Source: an uncultured beta proteobacterium (GTDB lineage Bacteria; Pseudomonadota; Gammaproteobacteria; Burkholderiales; Rhodocyclaceae). From it: 20,719 nt of DNA. Location of the stretch: the NCBI GenBank assembly GCA_903953145.1, contig CAJBIL010000511.1, positions 1 through 20,719 on the forward strand. The letters run 5' to 3'. Shown here in pieces: positions 1 to 6,349 of this stretch. The notes beneath the pieces were generated by a model that saw only the letters and a program-made list of their open reading frames with translations, was not told the DNA's origin and made no database searches. Each line of letters begins with the position of its first letter. The stretch's first letter is position 1. A program made the translations under genes and the position numbers.

Positions 1-1379
1 GTACTGCCGTTGAATGTTGTGCCGTTGAGCTTCCCGGAATACAGCCGGCCGGCCTTGGACAAGGCTTCGCGTAGCGGTGTCGAATTATTCGGGATTGCGG
101 CAAAGAGTTTTGAGTACCAGCTGCGTTTTTGCGTGATGTCGAATGGGCTGATATTCAAAAAATCGCTACTGGTATTGTTGTTGATGCTCATATAACCGAC
201 GCGATAGGTCGAACCAATCGAGCTGAAGGCGTTGCTGGCCGAGGTTTTCATCATCTGCATGCGCGTGCGGTAGTAGGCCCACCAGTTGGCGAAATTGGTC
301 ATTTCTTCGGCGTAGGTACAGGTGGCGCCGGCGCAGTCGGTACGCGACGATGCTTTGGCCGTGTCGCCGGGATAGGGATAGCTGTCGTTGTCAGAAACGA
401 TATCGCGGCGAAAATTTACCCCGGGAACCGAGTAGCCGCTGAACGTGCCGGGCGTCACTGTCATCGTGCCCGACTTGATAACGACGGGCGTGTAGGTGAT
501 GTTGCCGGCAGTCACCGGTGCGTTGATCGTGACGGTGCTGCCAGAGCTGTAAGCACTGTAGCCGGCAACCTGGCAGCTACCGGTGATCGCCGGCAGGCAG
601 GCGTTGATTTTTGCCACAATTTCGCTGGCCACCGTGCTGCTGCTGGTTGATGCCGTAGTGGTGGCGGAGAGGATTTCCAGGGCATTTACTTTGATGCTGC
701 TCACGGTGCTGCTGGTTGAGCCGCTGACGACAATTGTGGTGGTTGCCTGTTTTGGATAGCGCGGGTAAGTGTAAGTGCCGGAAACCCACGAGGCCTTGCA
801 GGTTGTCAGCGCGGAACTGTCACACCAGCGCAGTGTTGCGGGATAGGGGTAGGTGGTCGACGTTGCGGTCGCCGTGGTACAGGTTCGCAGATTGGGGTTG
901 TCACAGAACTCGCCCGGTATAAACGTGTAGTAGTAGGCGCTAGCGGTGATGTTGCTGTTTGAGGTGCTCTGGATGCCGTAGCCATCATTCTTTACCACTG
1001 TCCATGCGGTTGTATTCGCCGAAGTCTGGCTTGGGTAAGTCGTGGTATTCAGGGTGCCATCGGTGTTGTAAACAGCGGGCGGGCTATAAGTGACGCTGGG
1101 GCTGTAGGCGACGCCGTTAAAACCATTGTTGCGGTTAAGCGCAGGGTTGTTGGTATAACTGGAGGCGGTGAATGGGTCGGTATCATTCGCCCAGTCCGGC
1201 AGGTAGGACCATCCCATGCTGCCCGAGTCGTCGAGAACGAAGAGCAGGTTGGGCAGCACCGATGACGTTGAGGACGTAACCAATGGGGAAGTCGCCAGAT
1301 CGGTGGCGCCTTGAACGCTCGCGGCAGCAACCAGCAGGATGGCTGCGCGATTGAACGTTTTGAATAATCTGTTTTTCAT
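1..1379 (-). CDS. pilY1: PilY1-like type IV pilus tip adhesin/biogenesis factor, N-terminal 459 residues (cut by window edge)
   Basis: PilY1 proteins are large secreted factors that work with minor pilins at the pilus tip in assembly, retraction control, surface sensing and adhesion. The reading frame is open from the ATG at 1379 to the left edge. A signal peptide covers about residues 1-24 (basic start, then AAILLVAAA, likely cleavage after VQG). A von Willebrand A-type MIDAS motif DDSGSM lies at residues 50-55 (D50, S52, S54), and STPLREAL at 433-440 supplies the likely MIDAS threonine T434. Between these strands sit a Cys-containing Ser/Thr-rich stretch and an inserted module at about 211-315 (separate finding). 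The C-terminal beta-propeller expected of PilY1 lies outside the window. A GGAG is placed 6 bases before the ATG, and the gene starts 24 bases after the pilX stop, as last visible gene of the operon. Family assignment is confident; the ligand is unknown. Confidence 0.9.
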   Translation of the reverse strand, partial: MKNRLFKTFNRAAILLVAAASVQGATDLATSPLVTSSTSSVLPNLLFVLDDSGSMGWSYLPDWANDTDPFTASSYTNNPALNRNNGFNGVAYSPSVTYSPPAVYNTDGTLNTTTYPSQTSANTTAWTVVKNDGYGIQSTSNSNITASAYYYTFIPGEFCDNPNLRTCTTATATSTTYPYPATLRWCDSSALTTCKASWVSGTYTYPRYPKQATTTIVVSGSTSSTVSSIKVNALEILSATTTASTSSSTVASEIVAKINACLPAITGSCQVAGYSAYSSGSTVTINAPVTAGNITYTPVVIKSGTMTVTPGTFSGYSVPGVNFRRDIVSDNDSYPYPGDTAKASSRTDCAGATCTYAEEMTNFANWWAYYRTRMQMMKTSASNAFSSIGSTYRVGYMSINNNTSSDFLNISPFDITQKRSWYSKLFAAIPNNSTPLREALSKAGRLYSGKLNGTTFNGS

Positions 1380-1403
1380 GACTGTCTCCGTGTTGCCGGG
1401 AGG

Positions 1404-2027
1404 TTACAAGGCCACAACGGCCTGAATGAAGCTGACGGTGTTGCGCGGGCCAACAATGCGCGAAGTGATCCGGTAGTAAATTGCGGAGCTGAAGTTGAGC
1501 GCGATAACGCCTGCTCCCTTGCTGCTACCGGTGCTGGTGCCTGCGGTCTGGGATACGGCACAGTCGGTGCCGGTGCTGGTGGGATCGCCAGAACTGTTGC
1601 ACAAACGCTGGATGGTGTAAGACACGGTGTTGCCGGCACCGTCTTGCGCCAGCGTGATCACTTGCCCGGCGGGCACCAGTACGTTGCTCCAGAATGCATC
1701 CCAGGTTTGTCCGGCTGATGGGTCTTGCCGGTTGGCGGCGTAGCCTTGCGGCAGATTGCTGGTCCATAAGGTGTTGCCGGTATTGTTGGCTTCCAGCCAG
1801 GCACTGGCGGTTTCCGTACCAGCGTCTCCGGAGTTAATGGCCGCTTGCTGGAAAGCCATATTGCCGGCAATCAGGTTTGATGTATCCACCGAGCGCATCA
1901 GCGCGAGGCCCGCCAGCGTCATCGCAATCAGCATGATCAAGGCGACCAGCAGTGCCACGCCAGACTGTGCACCGCGCTTGTTGGAAGAGATTGCCATGAT
2001 TGGCATGGCGTAACGATCGGCTAACAT
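1404..2027 (-). CDS. pilX: PilX-like minor pilin
   Basis: This is a 207-residue minor pilin of the PilX type, part of the inner-membrane priming complex that starts pilus assembly. The hydrophobic N-terminal helix (VALLVALIMLIAMTLAGLAL, residues 24-43) is followed by MRSVDTSNLIAGNMAFQQAA, matching the PilX N-terminal signature (AGN then an F/D and an Ala-rich stretch). As usual for PilX, the prepilin-like leader ends in Gly (QSG, 21-23) but no Glu stands at mature position 5. The usual AAEAAL following the signature is replaced here by INSGDAGTETA. The first ATG (2027) overlaps the pilW stop by 7 bases (ATGTTAG), which favours translational coupling; no strong Shine-Dalgarno is seen, and ATGs at residues 8 and 11 are alternatives. 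Confidence 0.85.
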   Translation of the reverse strand: MLADRYAMPIMAISSNKRGAQSGVALLVALIMLIAMTLAGLALMRSVDTSNLIAGNMAFQQAAINSGDAGTETASAWLEANNTGNTLWTSNLPQGYAANRQDPSAGQTWDAFWSNVLVPAGQVITLAQDGAGNTVSYTIQRLCNSSGDPTSTGTDCAVSQTAGTSTGSSKGAGVIALNFSSAIYYRITSRIVGPRNTVSFIQAVVAL

Positions 2028-3100
2028 CCCGACACCACGCCCATCCAGGCGATGTTGCGCAGTGGCACCACCGTCTGAAATATTTTGTAGCGATAGTTTT
2101 GCCAGGAGGCGTTGCCTGTCAGGTCAACGGCGGCGGCTGTGCTGCCCGTTGGGTTGTTGGCGGTACTGCCGTCCCAGACGGGCGCCACCGTGGTGACGGT
2201 TGATTTGTCGAATTGTGCGCTACGTGCCACCAGTGCGAGGCGAACGGCGGAGGCTCTTGTCCAGAGGCAGGCGGTTGTTGGCGTGGCTTGGTCATAAAGA
2301 TCAACGATGCCATCCATGGGTGCCGCTGTCGTATCGCGCCCGTACTGTGCGCGCATGCTGACAATATTGTTGGCAATGGGTGTCCAGATGGCGGTGTTGC
2401 CGGTATTGCCAACCACGCTGCAATCATTGACCGCATAGTCGCAAACCGTCAGATTGCCGCTGCGAACGGCGTAAGCCAGAATAATCGGTGCCTGGCCGAC
2501 GTTGAACAATGTGCCATTGGACATGCCAGCAACCCCGGTGGTAACTGTGACATTGGGTGTTGCGATGCTAACGGTTCGATCCAGCAGTAATGGGGTGGTG
2601 ACACAATCGCCGCGCGTCTGCGGGGCGGCGATCAGCCAGTCATTGGCCACAAACGAGGTCGGTGTCTGTACCGCATACTGCGTGGTCGCTGGTTGTGCGG
2701 TAATCCCGTCGCCTTGCGGTGAGCCGTTGGTATTTGTGTAAACGACGAGCAGCGTATCGGTAAGGTTGTCACCAGGGGGGATGCTGGCATGGTTGATTGT
2801 TACCGGCGCCAACCCGGCGAGCGTTACACCCGTACGTAAAAGTACGTCGCAGCCGAGTATCTTCACATCACTGATGCCGGCACCCGCCTGTCGGATATCG
2901 CGTTGCAAGGCGTACATGGCCATGACGCCTTCAGTCATTGCATCGCCGCCGCCCGTGGTAATGCGCTTGCGCTCTTCAGAAAGCGCGAAAACCTGCATCA
3001 TGACAATAATGCCGAACATGCCAATCACCATGCCAACCATGATTTCTACCAATCCGAAGCCGGCAAGATGTCTGTGGGGTGTGTGGGTTAGTGGCAACAC
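2021..3100 (-). CDS. pilW: PilW-like minor pilin
   Basis: A 359-residue minor pilin of the PilW type, expected in the tip/priming complex with PilV, PilX, FimT and PilY1. From the chosen GTG the leader is 14 residues, giving cleavage at G14|F15 before FGLVEIMVGMVIGMFG with the canonical Glu at mature position 5 (E19). The C-terminal YRYKIFQTVVPLRNIAW is typical of the PilW domain. The frame is open to a TTG at 3112, but a GGAGG at 3110-3106 sits exactly 5 bases before the GTG at 3100, and the TTG would overlap that Shine-Dalgarno, so GTG is preferred. The gap to the pilV stop is one base and the 3' end overlaps pilX by 7 bases. Confidence 0.88.
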   Translation of the reverse strand: MLPLTHTPHRHLAGFGLVEIMVGMVIGMFGIIVMMQVFALSEERKRITTGGGDAMTEGVMAMYALQRDIRQAGAGISDVKILGCDVLLRTGVTLAGLAPVTINHASIPPGDNLTDTLLVVYTNTNGSPQGDGITAQPATTQYAVQTPTSFVANDWLIAAPQTRGDCVTTPLLLDRTVSIATPNVTVTTGVAGMSNGTLFNVGQAPIILAYAVRSGNLTVCDYAVNDCSVVGNTGNTAIWTPIANNIVSMRAQYGRDTTAAPMDGIVDLYDQATPTTACLWTRASAVRLALVARSAQFDKSTVTTVAPVWDGSTANNPTGSTAAAVDLTGNASWQNYRYKIFQTVVPLRNIAWMGVVSGC

Positions 3101-3101
3101 A

Positions 3102-3593
3102 TCAGCCTCCAATTTGGGCGATGGTGGTGTATCTGTGGGCGGTGGTATCGCCCGGCGCCTGCCAGAATACGGTGATTGTTACCTGGCTACTGGGCGGCGT
3201 GGTGGTCGTAATTGACACAATTGCTACGTTAGGGGGGTTGCCTTGTGATCCGGGCAAGGTGCCGAGCACGGTTCCGCTTGCCGGTGCTGTTTGCGTGCCC
3301 GAGGTGGAGGCTGATCCACCCCATGCCCAGGCTTGATAAGCGGTGCCGCCGGGGCTTGAAAAAGCTGTTTGCAGGGTGGCCTGCGTGCGGTCGCTCACCC
3401 ACATCCGGCCGATGATTTCATTTGCCAGCAGCCCGGCCTCACTACGGTATTTTGCATCACTGGAGGCCTTGATGGCGGCCGCCTGCATGCCGACAATGGC
3501 CAGAATGCCAACGGAGAAAATAAGGATGGCGATCAGGCCTTCCAGCAGCATCGAGCCTGTTTGACGGAGCGGGCGCGGCAGATTAAGCATCAT
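3102..3593 (-). CDS. pilV: PilV-like minor pilin
   Basis: A 163-residue minor pilin of the PilV type. The prepilin leader MMLNLPRPLRQTG ends at G13 or G14 depending on which of two consecutive ATGs is used. It is followed by SMLLEGLIAILIFSVGILAIVGMQAA, with Glu at mature position 5 and the SVGILAI helix typical of PilV. The conserved AAIKASSDAKYRSEAGLLANEIIGRMW follows. The frame extends upstream to 3728, but that extension overlaps fimT and would place about 45 residues before the leader, so ATG 3593 is chosen; it lies 10 bases after the fimT stop. The gene is coupled to pilW by a one-base gap. Confidence 0.87.
   Translation of the reverse strand: MMLNLPRPLRQTGSMLLEGLIAILIFSVGILAIVGMQAAAIKASSDAKYRSEAGLLANEIIGRMWVSDRTQATLQTAFSSPGGTAYQAWAWGGSASTSGTQTAPASGTVLGTLPGSQGNPPNVAIVSITTTTPPSSQVTITVFWQAPGDTTAHRYTTIAQIGG
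3106..3110 (-). promoter_or_regulatory. Shine-Dalgarno deciding the pilW GTG start
   Basis: GGAGG on the minus strand lies within the last codons of pilV, 5 bases upstream of GTG 3100. It is the best ribosome binding site in the pilus operon and argues against the longer TTG start at 3112. Confidence 0.7.
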
Positions 3594-3603
3594 GGCTATT
3601 GTC

Positions 3604-4209
3604 TCAGCAGGCTCTGGGGTCAGTTGTAACCACGACGGCGGGGTCGCACATGCGTACCTGGCCACCGGTTGAAACAACCACATTAAGACAGCGCATGCCG
3701 CTGGTTGCAGTGGCCGTAGCGCAGGCACCGCCAGTGGGGTTAGTCACTGCGATGGTAATGTTTGCCGGCGCAGGGGAAGTCGGCTGTCGGCCAGTGCCAT
3801 TGAAGGTGATGGGGGATTGTCCTGCTGCCACCACCACATTGCTTGAGCCTTCTTCGCCGGATCTTGTCTGGATGATGCGTGGTGCAACGGTGTCGGAAGC
3901 GGCTGTATTGCAAGCGCCGGTAGGGTCGTCAAGGCTGATGACCCAACTTGTCCCCGTCGTATTAACGGCACATGAGGCGGATATAGCGTCGGTGAGCTGG
4001 AAGCGCACCAGGGTATTACGCCTGACGGCTTCTGCGCGCGCCATTTGAAGGCCGTTGAGGATTGCTTCTGCCGTCGTGCGAATTTTGCTGTTTTGCAGCC
4101 AGGCGCTGAAATTGGGCAGCGCGGTCGCTAACAATATCGCAGTGACGACCAGACCGATTGCAACCTCGATCAGGCTTACGCCCCGCTGTGAATGCCGAAG
4201 TATTAACAC
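3604..4209 (-). CDS. fimT: FimT/FimU-type minor pilin (GspH domain)
   Basis: A 201-residue pseudopilin-like minor pilin. The leader MLILRHSQRG is cut at G10|V11 before VSLIEVAIGLVVTAILLATALPNF, with Glu at mature position 5. The next segment, KIRTTAEAILNGLQMARAEAVRRNTLVRF, is the hallmark of GspH/FimT proteins. The C-terminal part carries several Cys that could form disulfides in the periplasm. The longest frame begins at a TTG (4236), but GTG 4209 has an AAGG six bases upstream, overlaps the pilE stop (GTGTTAA) and gives a normal short leader. Legionella FimT is a DNA-binding uptake pilin; the GRxR motif linked to that activity is not obvious here, so a role in DNA uptake is only a possibility. 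Confidence 0.85.
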   Translation of the reverse strand: MLILRHSQRGVSLIEVAIGLVVTAILLATALPNFSAWLQNSKIRTTAEAILNGLQMARAEAVRRNTLVRFQLTDAISASCAVNTTGTSWVISLDDPTGACNTAASDTVAPRIIQTRSGEEGSSNVVVAAGQSPITFNGTGRQPTSPAPANITIAVTNPTGGACATATATSGMRCLNVVVSTGGQVRMCDPAVVVTTDPRAC

Positions 4210-4658
4210 GTTCCGCCTTTCTTGGTGACCCAGCAACTGGTGCTTCCTGACCAGCCGCTAACGGTCACCGTGCTAGCTTTGGCAGCGGTTTGGTCGATGG
4301 TATAGGAGAAGCCCAGCATCGAGCTTTTACCGCGGGCCTCCAGTGTGAATGTGGTTGCGGTCGGTGCCGGGGTGCAAAGAAAGTCGAAGTACAAACTGCT
4401 GGTGGTGTCCGTTGCCGCAGTCCATGAAGAACTGACTGCATCCCACGTTTGGCAGGTTGACGCACCAATGTAAGTCCGGTTGTCCTGAAAGTACTGTTCC
4501 ATCTGAACGCGCTTGGTGGCGAGTGTGGACGTTGCGTCGGGGATTTTTCCCCGTGTCACATAATCGGTGTAAGACGGAATGGCAATTGCAGCGAGGATGC
4601 CAATAATCGCTACGACGATCATTATCTCGATTAACGTAAATCCCTTTTGCGTTTTCAT
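4203..4658 (-). CDS. pilE: PilE-like type IV pilin (minor pilin)
   Basis: A 151-residue type IV pilin. The class III leader MKTQKG is cleaved before FTLIEIMIVVAIIGILAAIA, with Glu at mature position 5, followed by IPSYTDYVTRGKIPDATSTLATKRVQMEQYFQDNRTY, the pattern of PilE-type minor pilins in betaproteobacteria. A terminal Cys pair (SCWVTKKGGTC) would close the D-loop. ATG 4658 has AAGG six bases upstream and gives a 6-residue leader; the frame runs on to 4748 without a plausible leader. It is the first gene of the operon here, whereas in Pseudomonas aeruginosa the cluster starts with fimU and ends with pilE. A major-pilin role is less likely given the minor-pilin cluster, but cannot be excluded from sequence alone. 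Confidence 0.88.
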   Translation of the reverse strand: MKTQKGFTLIEIMIVVAIIGILAAIAIPSYTDYVTRGKIPDATSTLATKRVQMEQYFQDNRTYIGASTCQTWDAVSSSWTAATDTTSSLYFDFLCTPAPTATTFTLEARGKSSMLGFSYTIDQTAAKASTVTVSGWSGSTSCWVTKKGGTC

Positions 4659-4820
4659 GAGCAGCCTTGATATTGTGCGTTGTTGGTAAGCGTTCTTTGC
4701 CGCGTGTGCGTTTGATGCAATTCGATTCCGGTGCGGCAAATGCGCCATTGCGTTATGGATGTTAGCTTAGCCTTATCTAAAGTAAACTCGTTGCGATGTG
4801 CGGTTTGTTTGAGGGAATGA

Positions 4821-5477
4821 ATGGTCAGGTTGCGGCATTTTTGGCACGACACGTTGTTACGCGCCCTGCTGCTCTCCGGTGTATTGCATCTGCTGGTCAT
4901 GGTTGCCCCTTATTTGGGAGAAAACATTGATAGCGATCGGCCTGCTGATGCGAGCGCCGCACGTCGTCAGCCTGTATTGACGGCGAGCTTGGTACATTCC
5001 CGCAAGCTTGGTCCGACGATGCCTGCCATCGTGTTGGCACCCAAAGCACCGCAAGCCATCCCCTTCGCGCCGCAAAAAAATCCGGCTGCCGATGTGCCAT
5101 TGCCCGGAATTCCTGATGAGGTGCCACTGGAATTGAACCCCACGGAGGGCTTGGCTTTGCTGCCCATCCCCGGCGTGGTCTATTACGCAATCAATGAACT
5201 TACAAGCAAACCGCAACCCTTGGGCGAGTCAGAGCTTGATCCCAAAGAGACAGCGGCCATTGTTGCTTCTGGAAAAATCGTGCTGGTGTTGTGGATCAAC
5301 GCGCAGGGCGAAGTCGCCGATGTCACTGTCGAACGTAGCGACCTGCCTGAAGTTTTTGTCAAAGCCGCAACCAAGGCATTCCAGAAATTACGGTTCTCAC
5401 CGGGTGAGTTAAACGGGCAGAAGGTGGGCGCGGTAATGCGGATCGAAGTTAGCTACGATGATGGCCGGGCGCCTTAG
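4821..5477 (+). CDS. TonB-family protein (C-terminal TonB domain), orphan
   Basis: A 218-residue protein built like TonB: short basic N-terminus, one membrane anchor at about residues 12-30 (LLRALLLSGVLHLLVMVAPY), a short Pro/Ala-rich periplasmic linker at about 67-115, and a C-terminal TonB domain at about 142-213 (IVLVLWINAQGEVADVTVERS, KAFQKLRFSPG, VGAVMRIEVSYDD). TonB passes proton-motive-force energy from ExbB/ExbD to outer-membrane receptors. No exbB, exbD or receptor gene is in the window, and the linker is shorter than in classical TonB, so the partner is unknown. GAGGG at 4811-4815 lies 5 bases before the ATG. The gene is divergent from the pilus operon with a 162-base intergenic region. 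Confidence 0.8.
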   Translation: MVRLRHFWHDTLLRALLLSGVLHLLVMVAPYLGENIDSDRPADASAARRQPVLTASLVHSRKLGPTMPAIVLAPKAPQAIPFAPQKNPAADVPLPGIPDEVPLELNPTEGLALLPIPGVVYYAINELTSKPQPLGESELDPKETAAIVASGKIVLVLWINAQGEVADVTVERSDLPEVFVKAATKAFQKLRFSPGELNGQKVGAVMRIEVSYDDGRAP

Positions 5478-5645
5478 CGTCTGGGTAAAAGCGCTTAACT
5501 TGGCCGTGCCGAATCAGCCGGCCAAATCAAGACCAGTAGTCAGCCAACTTGATACTAAAGAATATTCCGTCACACCCTTCGAACACCAGCCACCACACCC
5601 ACATCTGCACGCAGCAGCAAACATCAAATTTTTGCAAATTTTCAT

Positions 5646-5674
5646 TTGAGCTGGTGAAAATATTGCACTACTAT
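5646..5674 (+). promoter_or_regulatory. Possible sigma-70-type promoter giving a leaderless start for the DUF4160 gene
   Basis: TTGAGC (5646-5651) and TACTAT (5669-5674) are separated by 17 bases; each matches four of six consensus positions. A transcript would begin about 5680-5682, at the ATG of the DUF4160 gene (5682). That gene has no Shine-Dalgarno, which fits leaderless translation. The surrounding 50 bases are clearly AT-richer than the neighbouring genes. Confidence 0.4.
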
Positions 5675-5681
5675 TAGTCGT

Positions 5682-5909
5682 ATGAATACAATTTACCGCG
5701 ACGGAAAGTTGAAGATTTCGGTTTACGCCGACCATGCTCCGCCGCACTTTCATGTCCGAACGCCGGTAGGGGATTCGGCGGTCGACCTGGCGACAATGGC
5801 GGAAATTGCCGGTGCGGCTGACCGCAAACTATTGGCAAAGGCAATCGCATGGGCTTTTGCCAACAAGTCGCTGATAGAAGCGGAATGGAAAAAACTGAAC
5901 GGAGAATGA
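5682..5909 (+). CDS. DUF4160 family small protein, possible toxin-like partner
   Basis: A 75-residue protein of the DUF4160 family, recognised by the motif ADHAPPHFHV at residues 16-25 after a short beta segment (LKISVYA). A mixed central part (DSAVDLATMAEI) and a charged helix (AIAWAFANKSLIEAEWKKLNG) follow. The clustered His (H18, H22, H24) could bind a metal or act in catalysis, but no activity is established for the family as far as I know. It overlaps the ATG and stop region of the next gene (GAATGA), which encodes a DUF2442 protein with a helix-turn-helix. Such pairing suggests a toxin-antitoxin-like or regulatory module; this is inference. No ribosome binding site precedes the ATG, and an in-frame stop at 5655 excludes a longer form. 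Confidence 0.75.
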   Translation: MNTIYRDGKLKISVYADHAPPHFHVRTPVGDSAVDLATMAEIAGAADRKLLAKAIAWAFANKSLIEAEWKKLNGE

Positions 5910-5911
5910 CG

Positions 5912-6349
5912 ATGCGCGAAAAATTGCCCAGAATTGAATCGGTTTCTGCACAGGATGGCTTGCGATTGGCGTTGCAATTTGCCGACGGCTGGATGATGAC
6001 CGTCGATTTGTCGCGCTTTATTGCTGATTTTCCTAGCCTGTCTCCCTTGGTGGACCCGGTGCTTTTTGCCCAGGTATCAATTGAGGAATGGGGCTCCGGG
6101 GTCACCTGGGATAGCGAGGGGCCGCTGTCGATTGCAGCGATCACGCTTTACCGGCTGGCGGCTGAACAGTCAGGCGATGATGCCAAGCGCTTTGATGCGT
6201 GGATGGCTCGTCACGGCTTTTCAGCGAGCAAGGCAGCTGCGGCGCTGGGCATGACACGGCGCAGCATTATCAGTTATCGCACTGGTAGCCGGCCGATTCC
6301 CAAGGTCGTTGGCCTCGCTTGCAAAGGCTGGGAGGCCGAGCAGCATTAG
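5912..6349 (+). CDS. DUF2442 protein with C-terminal helix-turn-helix, possible antitoxin/regulator
   Basis: A 145-residue protein. Residues about 5-80 match DUF2442 (LRLALQFADGWMMTVDLSRF, then PLVDPVLFAQVSIEEWG, then a Trp and a TLYRL end). Residues about 95-140 form a helix-turn-helix (FSASKAAAALGMTRRSIISY) with a GSRPIPK turn, as in Xre-like antitoxins. Two close ATGs exist. The one at 5912 has GGAG at 5901-5904 seven bases upstream and is chosen; the one at 5906 overlaps the DUF4160 stop but has only one base of spacing to the GGAG. A DNA-binding domain on the second protein of a small-protein pair suggests autoregulation of the cassette. The stop codon overlaps that of glnE on the other strand by 4 bases. 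It could instead be a stand-alone regulator. Confidence 0.75.
   Translation: MREKLPRIESVSAQDGLRLALQFADGWMMTVDLSRFIADFPSLSPLVDPVLFAQVSIEEWGSGVTWDSEGPLSIAAITLYRLAAEQSGDDAKRFDAWMARHGFSASKAAAALGMTRRSIISYRTGSRPIPKVVGLACKGWEAEQH

Noticed and set aside
129..650. Plus-strand 173-residue frame opposite pilY1
   Set aside because: Composition is Gly/Ala/Arg-rich shadow sequence; the minus strand carries a convincing PilY1 N-terminus with signal peptide and MIDAS motif.
5488..5499. AAGCGCTTAACT shared with the start of the glycosyltransferase gene (about 18331)
   Set aside because: Only about a dozen bases, centred on the palindrome AAGCGCTT; in one place it is coding sequence, so coincidence is the simplest explanation.
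5500..5525. Inverted repeat TTGGCCG / CGGCCAA after the TonB-family gene as terminator
   Set aside because: A 7-base-pair stem with a 12-base loop but no T tract; it may be a weak structure, but evidence is insufficient to call it a terminator.
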